A stretch of DNA of 64,000 nt from Neorhizobium petrolearium (lineage in GTDB: Bacteria > Pseudomonadota > Alphaproteobacteria > Rhizobiales > Rhizobiaceae): NCBI RefSeq assembly GCF_017873175.1, contig NZ_JAGGJW010000001.1:682001-746000 (forward strand). Direction: 5' to 3'. The translations under genes and the position numbers were made by a program. Shown here piece by piece: positions 36,169 to 44,864 of the stretch; position 1 is the stretch's first letter; the number at the start of each line of letters is the position of its first letter. The notes beneath the pieces are model-generated. The model was not told the DNA's origin. It did not search any database and saw only the letters and a list, made by a program, of their open reading frames with translations.

Positions 36169-37179
36169 TTGCGAGCCTTGAGACTTGTGATTACGACCGC
36201 GGCTGTCGCGGCAGTGGCCGCTGCGGCTGGTTGGTATATGTTGAGGCCGGCAGCCGTTTTGGTCGCAATGCCGTCGCGCGGCGATGCCGCCGAAGTCGTC
36301 TATGCAAGCGGCGTCGTTGAGCCGCGCGTCTGGGCCAAGGTTACGCCGCTTATTCGCGAGCGGATCGTCTGGCATTGCAATTGCGAAGGCGAGCGTGTCG
36401 CCAAGGGCGACGAGCTCGCCCGCCTTGACGATACCGAGGCGAAGGCGGCGCTCGGCGAGCTTCGCGCTCGGCTGGCGTTCGCGGAAGAGGAGCTCCGCCG
36501 CCACACCGCGCTTTCGGCACGGAATGTTGTCAGTCAGCAGGAGCTCGATCGGGCGCGTAGCGAGGTCGTCCAGCTGGAGGCGCTTGTCGCCGGGCAGCAG
36601 GCGAGGCTGGACAGCTATATTCTCCGTTCGCCGAGCGACGGCATGGTGTTGAGACGGGATGGCGAAGTGGGCGAGATTGCCGAACTCGGCGCGGCACTCT
36701 TCTGGGTGGGGGAGCCGAGCCCTCTCATCGTGGTCGCGGATGTCAACGAAGAGGATATCCCCCGGATTGTTGTCGGGCAGAATGCGCTGCTGAGATCCGA
36801 TGCCTTTCCGGGACGGCAGCTCGAGGCAGAGGTGGACAGCATTACCCCGAAGGGAGACCCTGTCACGAAAACCTATCGCGTCCGCTTTCGCCTGCCGGAC
36901 GACACGCCACTCAGGATCGGTATGTCGACGGATGTGAACGCCATCGTCAGGGTTTCCCGCAATGCGCTCCTTTTGCCCTCCGTTGCGGTCGAAAACAGCA
37001 GGGTCTTCATCGTCGACGGCGACAGGGCGTATAGCCGCGACATCCGCACCGGTATTCGCGGACCGCAGGGTATCGAGGTTCTGTCAGGTATCGACGAGAC
37101 GACCCTTGTCATCACGCCATATCCGGCCAACCTGACCGATGGTGCGCGCGTGAAGGTATCGGACGCGAAGACAGGGTGA
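36169..37179 (+). CDS. HlyD/MacA-type periplasmic adaptor
   Basis: A 336-residue membrane-fusion protein. It has one N-terminal membrane anchor (residues 5-25), a lipoyl half at VVEPRVWAKVTPLIRERIV, a helical hairpin (about 85-145), the second lipoyl half at ILRSPSDGMVLRRDGEVGE and a beta-barrel domain after that. It bridges an inner-membrane ABC transporter to an outer-membrane channel. TTG at 36169 is used because GGAGG stands just before it. It is the first gene of a three-gene efflux operon. Confidence 0.88.
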   Translation: MRALRLVITTAAVAAVAAAAGWYMLRPAAVLVAMPSRGDAAEVVYASGVVEPRVWAKVTPLIRERIVWHCNCEGERVAKGDELARLDDTEAKAALGELRARLAFAEEELRRHTALSARNVVSQQELDRARSEVVQLEALVAGQQARLDSYILRSPSDGMVLRRDGEVGEIAELGAALFWVGEPSPLIVVADVNEEDIPRIVVGQNALLRSDAFPGRQLEAEVDSITPKGDPVTKTYRVRFRLPDDTPLRIGMSTDVNAIVRVSRNALLLPSVAVENSRVFIVDGDRAYSRDIRTGIRGPQGIEVLSGIDETTLVITPYPANLTDGARVKVSDAKTG

Positions 37180-37183
37180 GGTG

Positions 37184-38428
37184 ATGATGCGTCTCATCTT
37201 CGAAATTGCCCTGACCCATATTGCCGGGCGCGGTCGTCAGACCCTGGTCGCCGCGTTCGGCGTGGCGATCGGCGTCGGTTTTTCCATCGCCATGGCGGCC
37301 CTGATGCAGGGAGGTCAGGACGATTTCGTCCGGCAGCTTGTCGATACCATGCCGCATGTCCAGATCACCGACGAGCAGCGCACTGCCCGCCGCCAGCCCG
37401 CCGAGGATGCGTTCGATGTGGTCGCCATTGCGGGGCTTCGCCCACGCGACGACCGGCGCGGCATCATCAACCCGACGGCGGCGCTTTCGTGGCTGCGCGC
37501 GTGGATTCCAGGCCGTCTGGCGCCCAGCCTGAAATTGCAGGGGGTCATCCGCTATTCCGGCCGGGAAGTGGGGGCTTCGGTAATCGGCGTCGAACCCACG
37601 GTCGAGGTCGGCGTGTCGCCGATCGTGGAGGACTTCAGGCAAGGCAGCTTCTCGGCGCTGGCTGTGGGAGGTAACAATGTCCTCATCGGCGACACGATGG
37701 CCAACCGGCTGGGGGCCGGTCTCGGGGACACCATCACGGTCGTCTCTGCCCAGGGGCTCACGCGAAACTTCAAGATCGCCGGACTGTTTCACACGGGCTC
37801 GACGGCGCGCGACGAGGGCGAGGCCTATGTCCTGCTGAAGAACGCCCAGATTCTCTCGGAGCGGCCGAACGCCATCAACGAGATTCGTATCAAACTCGAT
37901 GATCCCAATGGGGCGCCGCTGGTGGCGCAGCGGGCGGAGGCCGAGCTCGGCTATAAGGCCGTCGCATGGCAGGAGGCGAATGAATCGATCCTCGAGGCGC
38001 TCGTCGTGCGCAACGTCATCATGTACACGGTCGTAGGCGCCATCCTGCTGGTCGCCGGTTTCGGCATCTTCAATATCATCTCCACCATCACGCATGAGAA
38101 GGCGCGCGATATCGCGATCATGAAATCGCTCGGCTTTCCCGCCGGCGACATGCGCCGCCTGTTTCTGCTCGAAGGCCTTGCCATCGGCGCCGCCGGTTCG
38201 GTTGGCGGCTGGCTGATCGGCTTTCTGCTCGTTTATGGATTGTCGCTGGTGCGTTTCGAGATCGCCGCCACCGGCCAGGAGATGACCCGGCTTCCGATCG
38301 CCTGGAGTGTTCTCCACTATGTCATCGCTTCGGCGTTCGCGCTCGGCTCGGCGGCCGTCGCCGGTTATCTTCCCGCAAGGCGTGCGGCGCGGGTCAATCC
38401 CGTCGACATCATCAGGGGGGCTACATGA
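37184..38428 (+). CDS. ABC transporter permease, MacB/LolE (FtsX) type
   Basis: A 414-residue permease with four membrane segments, one near residues 20-40 and three in the C-terminal 150 residues, enclosing a periplasmic domain of about 200 residues (FtsX layout). NIISTITHEKARDIAIMKSLGFP near 290-312 and PARRAARVNPVDIIRG at the C-terminus are family hallmarks. With the next gene it forms a mechanotransmission-type transporter. Adjacent ATG codons at 37184 and 37187 are equivalent. It overlaps the ATPase gene by four bases. Confidence 0.9.
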   Translation: MMRLIFEIALTHIAGRGRQTLVAAFGVAIGVGFSIAMAALMQGGQDDFVRQLVDTMPHVQITDEQRTARRQPAEDAFDVVAIAGLRPRDDRRGIINPTAALSWLRAWIPGRLAPSLKLQGVIRYSGREVGASVIGVEPTVEVGVSPIVEDFRQGSFSALAVGGNNVLIGDTMANRLGAGLGDTITVVSAQGLTRNFKIAGLFHTGSTARDEGEAYVLLKNAQILSERPNAINEIRIKLDDPNGAPLVAQRAEAELGYKAVAWQEANESILEALVVRNVIMYTVVGAILLVAGFGIFNIISTITHEKARDIAIMKSLGFPAGDMRRLFLLEGLAIGAAGSVGGWLIGFLLVYGLSLVRFEIAATGQEMTRLPIAWSVLHYVIASAFALGSAAVAGYLPARRAARVNPVDIIRGAT

Positions 38429-39129
38429 GCAACCTGATCGAGACGAGAAATCTGACGCGTATCCTGCACGAGACCGTGCCGGTAACGCTCGTGAAGGATA
38501 TCACGCTTGCGATCGGCGAGCGGGAATTCGTTGCCGTCACCGGCCCTTCCGGCTCCGGCAAGTCTTCACTTCTCTATCTCTTGGGCCTGCTCGACCGGCC
38601 GACGGAAGGAACGCTCTTCGTCGCCGGCCGGGAGACGGAGGGAATGAGCGAGGCGGAGCGCGCCGCGATCCGCCTTTCGACGATCGGCTTCGTCTTTCAG
38701 TTCCATTTCCTCCTGCCGGAATTCACGGCGCGGGAGAATGTCGAGATCCCGATGCGTCGGCTTGCGAAACTGAGCCGTCCTGCCATGCGCGAGCGGGCCG
38801 GCGAACTGCTCCGGTCGCTCGGTCTCGGCGATCATCTCGACAAACGCCCCGACCAGATGTCCGGCGGCCAGCGCCAGCGTGTCGCCGTTGCGCGCGCGCT
38901 GGCAAACGACCCGCCGCTCATTCTCGCCGATGAGCCGACCGGAAGCCTGGACAGCAGGAACTCGGAGCAGGTGTTCACAATCCTCGAGGCGCTGGTGCGC
39001 GAGCGGGGCAAGACCGTCGTGGCCGTCACCCATGATCTCGACATGGCCGCACGCATGGACCGCCGCCTTCATCTGATCGACGGCATGCTTGACGGCAACC
39101 TCCCGACCGAAACCCCAAAGCCCGACTGA
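38425..39129 (+). CDS. ABC transporter ATPase, MacB/LolD type
   Basis: A 234-residue ATPase. Walker A GPSGSGKSSLLYLLG is near residues 39-53, the Q-loop FVFQFHFLLPEFTARENV near 91-108, the signature MSGGQRQRVAVARAL near 146-160 and Walker B LILADEPTG near 167-175. It belongs to the LolD/MacB/FtsE branch. Together with the adaptor and FtsX-type permease it should export a compound or lipopeptide, or protect against membrane-active substances; the substrate is unknown. Confidence 0.93.
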   Translation: MSNLIETRNLTRILHETVPVTLVKDITLAIGEREFVAVTGPSGSGKSSLLYLLGLLDRPTEGTLFVAGRETEGMSEAERAAIRLSTIGFVFQFHFLLPEFTARENVEIPMRRLAKLSRPAMRERAGELLRSLGLGDHLDKRPDQMSGGQRQRVAVARALANDPPLILADEPTGSLDSRNSEQVFTILEALVRERGKTVVAVTHDLDMAARMDRRLHLIDGMLDGNLPTETPKPD

Positions 39130-39199
39130 AGACGGATGCCGTCCTTGCGGCGGGCAGTACGCACGCGCCGCTGACAGGCCGCGCCCGCCCTGCGTCAGT

Positions 39200-39220
39200 T
39201 TCACGCGTGTCGCGTGAAAT
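39200..39220. promoter_or_regulatory. 21-base palindrome, candidate upstream activator site 1
   Basis: TTTCACGCG (39200-39208) and CGCGTGAAA (39212-39220) are exact inverted copies around TGT. It ends about 100 bases before the sigma-54 promoter of the peptide-type importer, a usual place for an enhancer-binding-protein site. A related 21-base element precedes the other sigma-54 promoter at 47006-47026. The intervening DNA includes another dyad, TTTATC-TC-GATAAA (39280-39293). Confidence 0.65.
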
Positions 39221-39320
39221 CGACGCGCAATGTGCGACGTTATAGCTCGTGCAGCCATGCTTTCGATGCATGCGTCTGATTTATCTCGATAAAATTCGAG
39301 ACTTTCCAGCGTGCAGGGAC

Positions 39321-39335
39321 TGGCACGGTGTTTGC
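39321..39335 (+). promoter_or_regulatory. Sigma-54 promoter of the peptide-type importer operon
   Basis: TGGCACGGTGTTTGC matches the sigma-54 consensus TGGCAC-N5-TTGC: the -24 GG is at 39322-39323 and the -12 GC at 39334-39335, with exactly ten bases between them. The start codon of the binding-protein gene lies 70 bases downstream. The operon ends in a sigma-54 activator gene, in agreement. Confidence 0.85.
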
Positions 39336-39404
39336 GTAACGAGATTCGACCAGCAGGACGTGCAGGATTCATGCATGATCTCTGGCAAGAACAGGAGAAC
39401 GATA

Positions 39405-40937
39405 ATGGGGAATTTCAAGAACCTTCTCTTTGCCTCGGCGCTCGCCGTCATCCTGCCTCTGCAGGCGGTCGACGCCTCGGAAATTCGTGTCGGTTTCACG
39501 GCCGATGCTCTCACGCTCGATCCGGCCAATCACCGCAACCGCGAAACCGAAACGATCATCCGCAATCTCTATGACGGCATCCTCACCCGCGATGCCGATA
39601 TGAAGATCGTCCCGGAGATCGCCGAATCCTTCACGCAGACCTCGCCGACCACCTTCGAGTTCGTCATCCGAAAGGGCATCAAGTTTCACGATGGCTCGGA
39701 CCTGACGGCGGAGGATGTCAAGTTCACGCTCGACCGGCTGACGGTGGAAGGCGCCATGGGCGACGGACAGACAAGTCCGCGCAAGAGCCTGCTCGGGCCG
39801 CTGAAGTCGACGGCGGTCGAGGGCAACAAGGTGATCGTCACCCTGAGCGAGCCCTGGCCGATCCTGCCGGCCATGTTGCCGGTGCAGGAAGTCGTCTCCA
39901 AGGCCTTCGTGGAAAAGGTCGGCACAGCGGGCCTGGCGACCCAGGTAAACGGCAACGGTCCGTTCAAGCTTACCGAATGGCGCAAGGGCGATTCCATCAT
40001 CATGGAACGCTTCGACGGCTACTACGGCGGCGCGACGGACATCCCGCCGGTGGGCAAGGCCTGTGTCGACCGCGTGATCTTCAAGGTCATTCCCGAAACC
40101 GCCTCTCGCGTCGCGGCGCTTCTCTCCGGCGATGTCGACATCATCAACGAGCTGCCGCCTTTCTCTATCGCGCAGGTGAAGAGCAATCCCAATACCGAGG
40201 TGATGACCGTCAACGGCACGCGCAGCTTCTTCATCGCGCTCAACAACAAGGGCAAGGTTTTCGGCGACATCAAGGTCCGTCAGGCGGTAGCCTATGCGCT
40301 CGACAAGAAGCTGATCATTGACCGCATCCTCGGCGGCAACGCCGTTTCCATCGACGGTATCCTGAGCCCGGCCGCCTTCGGGGCTTCGAAGCTACCGGCT
40401 CACGACTATGATCCGCAGAAAGCCAAGGCCCTGCTTGCCGAGGCGGGTTATCCCGACGGCATCGATGTGGTGATCGACACGGAGGGCGCCTACAAGGATA
40501 CGGTCCAGGCAATCGCCTCCGTGCTCGCGAAGAGCGGCATCCGCGCCAAGGTGGAAGTCAGCGAGTCGGCCATTCTGAAAGCCAAGTGGGACCCGAAGGA
40601 CGAAAACCCCAAGGGAGACATGTATTTCACCTCCTGGGGCAATGGCTCGCTCGATCCCTACGATATCTTCCTGCCTACCCATCGCAGCGGCGATCGCGGC
40701 AATTCCGCTCATTACGCCAATCCCGAACTGGACAAACTGCTCGACCAGGCCTCCAGCGAACTCGATACGGCAAAGCGCGCCGGGCTTTACAACAAGGCCG
40801 AAGCGATCATCAATGCTGACCTTCCCTATGTCTATCTCTGGGTTCCCCAGGATATCTATGGGGTTTCGAAGCGCGTGAAGGGCTGGAAGCCGAGCGCCGA
40901 CAGCCGCATCAACCTTCACGACGCCTGCGTTGAATAA
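39405..40937 (+). CDS. Peptide-type ABC importer, substrate-binding protein (SBP_bac_5)
   Basis: A 510-residue family-5 binding protein. The Sec leader MGNFKNLLFASALAVILPLQ is cleaved near VDA-SEI. Mature hallmarks are DALTLDPANHRNRETETIIRNLY, DGILTRDADMKIVPEIAESF, KGIKFHDGSDLTAEDVKFTL and later VRQAVAYALDKKLIIDRIL. This class carries peptides, nickel, opines and other compounds, so the ligand is not fixed. ATG at 39405 follows AGGAGA; an upstream in-frame stretch is not translated, as it precedes the promoter. It is the first gene of the operon. Confidence 0.94.
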   Translation: MGNFKNLLFASALAVILPLQAVDASEIRVGFTADALTLDPANHRNRETETIIRNLYDGILTRDADMKIVPEIAESFTQTSPTTFEFVIRKGIKFHDGSDLTAEDVKFTLDRLTVEGAMGDGQTSPRKSLLGPLKSTAVEGNKVIVTLSEPWPILPAMLPVQEVVSKAFVEKVGTAGLATQVNGNGPFKLTEWRKGDSIIMERFDGYYGGATDIPPVGKACVDRVIFKVIPETASRVAALLSGDVDIINELPPFSIAQVKSNPNTEVMTVNGTRSFFIALNNKGKVFGDIKVRQAVAYALDKKLIIDRILGGNAVSIDGILSPAAFGASKLPAHDYDPQKAKALLAEAGYPDGIDVVIDTEGAYKDTVQAIASVLAKSGIRAKVEVSESAILKAKWDPKDENPKGDMYFTSWGNGSLDPYDIFLPTHRSGDRGNSAHYANPELDKLLDQASSELDTAKRAGLYNKAEAIINADLPYVYLWVPQDIYGVSKRVKGWKPSADSRINLHDACVE

Positions 40938-40954
40938 GCGGTACAGGGCAGGAC

Positions 40955-41956
40955 GTGGGTAGGTTTCTCGAACGTCTGCTGCAATTGATCCCCGTTCTTC
41001 TCGGTGTGAGCCTCATCGTCTTTCTGATGCTGGCGCTCACACCGGGCGATCCGGTGGAGATCATGATCGGCGACCAGAACATGACGGCCGAACAGGAAGC
41101 GCTGTTGCGCAGCGATCTCGGCCTGGACCGGCCTTTGCCGGAACGGTTCCTGAACTTTCTCGGCAATGCCGTGCAAGGGGATTTCGGCACCAGCTATTTT
41201 CATCGGCGCCCGGTCAGTGAGGTGATTTCCGAGCGCCTGCCGGCGACCATCGAACTGAGCCTCGTGGCAATGCTGATCGCGCTCGCCACCGCCATTCCGC
41301 TCGGCGTGGCGGCCGCCATCCACAAGAATACGATCATCGACCGCATCGCTACCGTCGGCTCGCTATTCGGCGTGTCGCTGCCGGGGTTCTGGTTCGGCAT
41401 CCTGCTTTTGATGCTGTTTGCCGTGCATCTGAGGCTGCTGCCGGTTTCGGGACGCATCGGTTTTGAAAGCGAGGTGCCGTCCGTCACCGGGTTTCTGCTG
41501 ATCGATACCTTGCTCCAAGGCCGCTTCTCCGCCTTCCTCGACGCGCTGAAGCACATCCTGCTGCCGGCGATCACGCTCGGCCTGCCGATGACGGCGATCC
41601 TGACGCGCGTCACGCGCACCGCCATGCTGGAGGTAATGCGGCAGGACTACGTCGCCTTTGCCGAGGCCAAAGGCATCAGCCGCAGGCGCATCCTCTTCCG
41701 ACATGCACTGAAGAACGCGCTCATCCCGACCGTTTCGGTCGCAGCCATCGAAACCGGCTCGCTGCTCGGCGGCAACATGATCGTCGAGACCGTCTTCGGC
41801 TGGCCAGGCCTCGGGCGGCTGGTGGTGGAGAGCATTTTCGTGCGCAACTACCCGCTCGTGCAGGCGGCCGTGCTTCTCTACGCCGTCACCTACGTGCTGA
41901 TGAATTTCGTGGCGGACATTCTCTACACGGTCCTCAATCCGAGAGTGAAACTATGA
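40955..41956 (+). CDS. Peptide-type ABC importer permease (DppB-like)
   Basis: A 333-residue DppB/OppB-type permease with six membrane segments and the N-terminal LIPVLLGVSLIVFLMLALTPGDP (residues 10-32). The EAA-like cytosolic loop is FAEAKGISRRRILFRHALKN near 230-250, and TVFGWPGLGRLVVESI near 280-295 is a family hallmark. GTG at 40955 follows AGGAC, 17 bases after the previous stop. Confidence 0.95.
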   Translation: MGRFLERLLQLIPVLLGVSLIVFLMLALTPGDPVEIMIGDQNMTAEQEALLRSDLGLDRPLPERFLNFLGNAVQGDFGTSYFHRRPVSEVISERLPATIELSLVAMLIALATAIPLGVAAAIHKNTIIDRIATVGSLFGVSLPGFWFGILLLMLFAVHLRLLPVSGRIGFESEVPSVTGFLLIDTLLQGRFSAFLDALKHILLPAITLGLPMTAILTRVTRTAMLEVMRQDYVAFAEAKGISRRRILFRHALKNALIPTVSVAAIETGSLLGGNMIVETVFGWPGLGRLVVESIFVRNYPLVQAAVLLYAVTYVLMNFVADILYTVLNPRVKL

Positions 41957-42849
41957 GCGCCGTATCCGATCCGGCGACGGCTTCGCCCGCCGCCTCGCTT
42001 TTCCGGCGCAACCTCGCCACCTTCGCGGAAAACCGCCTGGCCGTGGCAAGCGCCGCCATCCTGCTCGGCTTCGTCGTCATGGCCGTTTTCGCGCCCTGGA
42101 TCGCGCCGCAGGATCCGAACGAGACGGATCTGTTCCGTCGCCTCCAGCCGCCCGCCTGGATGCCGGGCGGCGAATGGGCTTATCTGCTTGGATGCGACGC
42201 GCTTGGCCGCGATATCTTCTCGCGCATCATCTACGGCGCCCGCATATCGATCTTCATCGGCACGGTGGTCGTTGCCGTCGCCACCGTCATCGGCATTCTC
42301 GCCGGGCTTGCCGCCGGATATCTGCGCGGCTGGGTCGATACGCTGATCTCGCGGCTGATCGATATCCTGCTCGGCTTTCCCTATCTCATCTTCGCCATCG
42401 GCCTGATGGCGATGATGGGGCCGGGCCTGGTCAACATCATCTTGGCGCTGGTCTACAAGGAATGGGTGATCCCGGCCCGCGTGGTGCGCGGCGAGACGCT
42501 CGCCGTGCGCGAACTGGAATATGTCGAAGCCGCGCGTGCGCTCGGCGCTTCGCGTTTCCATATCATGATCCGCGAGATCATGCCGAATGTGCTCTCCGCC
42601 GTTCTGGTCGTCGCCACCATCCGCATGGCGGACGTCATCATTCTCGAAGCGAGCCTCTCCTTCCTCGGTCTCGGCGTGCAGCCGCCCACGGCCTCCTGGG
42701 GCTCGATGGTAGCCGACGGGCGCGCCTTCATCCTCGAAGCCTGGTGGGTCAGCACCTTTCCGGGGCTCGCCATCCTGACGCTGGTGCTGGTCATCAACGT
42801 CGCGAGCCAGGGCCTGCGCGACGCCTTCGATCCGAGGTTCCACGAATGA
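41953..42849 (+). CDS. Peptide-type ABC importer permease (DppC-like)
   Basis: A 298-residue DppC/OppC-type permease. The N-terminal cytosolic helix precedes the first membrane segment; LLGCDALGRDIFSRIIYGAR near residues 78-97 is the family hallmark and the cytosolic coupling loop is YVEAARALGASRFHIMIREI near 188-207. Its ATG overlaps the dppB-like stop by four bases. Confidence 0.95.
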   Translation: MSAVSDPATASPAASLFRRNLATFAENRLAVASAAILLGFVVMAVFAPWIAPQDPNETDLFRRLQPPAWMPGGEWAYLLGCDALGRDIFSRIIYGARISIFIGTVVVAVATVIGILAGLAAGYLRGWVDTLISRLIDILLGFPYLIFAIGLMAMMGPGLVNIILALVYKEWVIPARVVRGETLAVRELEYVEAARALGASRFHIMIREIMPNVLSAVLVVATIRMADVIILEASLSFLGLGVQPPTASWGSMVADGRAFILEAWWVSTFPGLAILTLVLVINVASQGLRDAFDPRFHE

Positions 42850-43853
42850 GCGGCACGATGGGAAATCTTCTCGAAGTGCGCGGCCTGCGCACCGTGTTCG
42901 ATACGCGCGCCGGAGAGGTGCGTGCCGTCGATGGCGTCGATCTCGATGTCCGCCCCGGCGAATGTCTCGGCGTGGTCGGCGAATCCGGCTCCGGCAAGAG
43001 CGTCACCTTCGCCTCCGTCATGGGCCTGGTGAGAAGTCCCGGCCGCATCGAAGAAGGCACGATCCGCTTCGAAGGACGGGATCTTCGCGCGCTGTCGCCG
43101 AAAGAACTGCGCCGCATCCGCGGTCGCCATATCGCGATGACCATGCAGGACGCGCTGACGGCCCTCAATCCGGCGCTGACGATCGGCGAGCAGATCCTCG
43201 AAGTGCTCTATGCGCATGACGAGACTTTGCCTTCCGTTGGACGCGCGAGAACCGAAGCTGCACGGAAGAAGGCGGTGGAAATGCTGACCCTGGTCGGCAT
43301 TCCCTCCGCCGATGATAGGCTCAGATATTACCCGCACGAGTTCTCCGGCGGCATGCGTCAGCGCATCATGATCGCGATTGCGCTCGCCTGCCGGCCCAAG
43401 CTCCTGATCGCCGACGAGCCGACGACGGCGCTCGACGTCACCATCCAGGCGCAGGTGCTGGAACTCATCGCGGACATCCGCACAAGGCTCGGCATGAGCG
43501 TGGTGCTGATCACCCATGACCTCGGCGTCGTGTCGGAATATTGCGACCGGGTGATGGTGCTCTATGCCGGTCAGGTGGTCGAGGAAGGGCCGACTGCCGC
43601 GGTGATTGGCGATCCGCGCCACCCCTATACCAAGGGCCTGCTGCGTTCGATCCCGCGTCTTTCGCTGCGCGGCCAGCCGATCGAACCGATCGAGGGGCAG
43701 GTGCCGGACCTGATCGGCCTGCCGCCGCAATGCCGGTTCTATTCGCGCTGCAACGAGCGCATCGATGCCTGCCTTCAGCCGATAGCCATGCGCGAAATCG
43801 GCGCTGCCCGCCGCGCCCGCTGCATCCGGCTCGAAGAGGAGACAAGGCCATGA
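42846..43853 (+). CDS. Peptide-type ABC importer ATPase (DppD-like)
   Basis: A 335-residue ATPase. Walker [17 protein letters not shown] is near residues 43-58, signature [19 protein letters not shown] near 165-183 and Walker [13 protein letters not shown] near 188-199. The C-terminal oligopeptide/dipeptide domain includes [17 protein letters not shown], with cysteines that bind a cluster in some relatives. ATG at 42846 overlaps the previous gene by four bases; the same frame is open farther upstream only by chance. Confidence 0.95.
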   Translation: MSGTMGNLLEVRGLRTVFDTRAGEVRAVDGVDLDVRPGECLGVVGESGSGKSVTFASVMGLVRSPGRIEEGTIRFEGRDLRALSPKELRRIRGRHIAMTMQDALTALNPALTIGEQILEVLYAHDETLPSVGRARTEAARKKAVEMLTLVGIPSADDRLRYYPHEFSGGMRQRIMIAIALACRPKLLIADEPTTALDVTIQAQVLELIADIRTRLGMSVVLITHDLGVVSEYCDRVMVLYAGQVVEEGPTAAVIGDPRHPYTKGLLRSIPRLSLRGQPIEPIEGQVPDLIGLPPQCRFYSRCNERIDACLQPIAMREIGAARRARCIRLEEETRP

Positions 43854-44854
43854 CCGTGTCGGAACCACTCATCAGGGTCGAAAGCCTCGTCAAGCATTAC
43901 GGCGGGCGCCGGAGCCTTATGGATCGCCTGGCCGGGCGGCCGGCGATCAGCATCCGGGCGCTCAATGGCGTCAGCTTCACGGTCGCCCGCGGCGAAACGC
44001 TGGGGCTGATCGGCGAAAGCGGCTGTGGCAAGTCCACGCTCGGGCGAGCCGTCCTGCGCCTGCACGAACCGACGGCCGGACGCGTCACCTTCGACGGCGC
44101 GGACGTGACGGCGCTTTCCCCGGCAGAGCTCAAGGCCATGCGCCGCGATATGCAGATCATCTTTCAGGACCCCTATGCCTCGCTCAATCCGCGCCGCACG
44201 GTGGCGGAGATCGTCGGCCTGCCGCTGAAACTGCATAACCTGGCGAAGAGCGGCCGGGAAGCGCGCGACAAGGTGGCGGCGATCATGGAGCGCGTCGGCT
44301 TGAAGGCTGCGCATCTCGACCGCTATCCGCACCAGTTCTCCGGCGGACAGCGCCAGCGCATCGGCATTGCCCGCGCGCTCATCAGCAACCCGCGCTTCAT
44401 CGTCTGCGACGAGCCGGTCTCGGCGCTCGACGTATCGATCCAGGCGCAGATCATCAAGCTGCTCATAGAGCTGAAACGCGAACTCGGCCTCACCTATCTC
44501 TTCGTCTCGCACGATATTTCGGTGATCGGCTATCTCTCCGATCGCGTGGCGGTGATGTATCTCGGCGAGATCGTCGAGATGGGACCGGTGGAGCGGGTGC
44601 TGCAATCGCCCCGCCATCCCTATACGCAAAGCCTGCTGTCGGCAGTGCCGGACGTGGATTCTCCGGGCTTGCGCAAGCGGGTGAAGCTAACCGGCGATCT
44701 GCCTTCGCCGCAGGCGCCGCCGCCCGGCTGCAAGTTCCATACCCGCTGTCCGCTGGCGGTGGAGCGCTGCCGGACGGACGTGCCTGTCGTCCGCACGGTC
44801 GGCGAAGGCCACACTGCCGCCTGCCATTTCGCCGAAGAGCTTGTGCAAGGATGA
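43850..44854 (+). CDS. Peptide-type ABC importer ATPase (DppF-like)
   Basis: A 334-residue ATPase. Walker A GESGCGKSTLGRAVLRL is near residues 57-73, the Q-loop IIFQDPYASLNPRRTV near 102-117, the signature FSGGQRQRIGIARAL near 163-177 and Walker B FIVCDEPVSALDVS near 182-195. The C-terminal PPPGCKFHTRCPLAVERC is typical of DppF/OppF. It overlaps dppD by four bases and completes the importer. The C45-hydrolase gene follows ten bases later. Confidence 0.95.
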   Translation: MTVSEPLIRVESLVKHYGGRRSLMDRLAGRPAISIRALNGVSFTVARGETLGLIGESGCGKSTLGRAVLRLHEPTAGRVTFDGADVTALSPAELKAMRRDMQIIFQDPYASLNPRRTVAEIVGLPLKLHNLAKSGREARDKVAAIMERVGLKAAHLDRYPHQFSGGQRQRIGIARALISNPRFIVCDEPVSALDVSIQAQIIKLLIELKRELGLTYLFVSHDISVIGYLSDRVAVMYLGEIVEMGPVERVLQSPRHPYTQSLLSAVPDVDSPGLRKRVKLTGDLPSPQAPPPGCKFHTRCPLAVERCRTDVPVVRTVGEGHTAACHFAEELVQG

Positions 44855-44864
44855 TGATGACGTC

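Noticed and set aside
42453..43868. Long antisense frame in the importer ATPase genes
   Set aside because: Overlaps clear Walker A/B and signature motifs on the + strand and has no recognisable domain.
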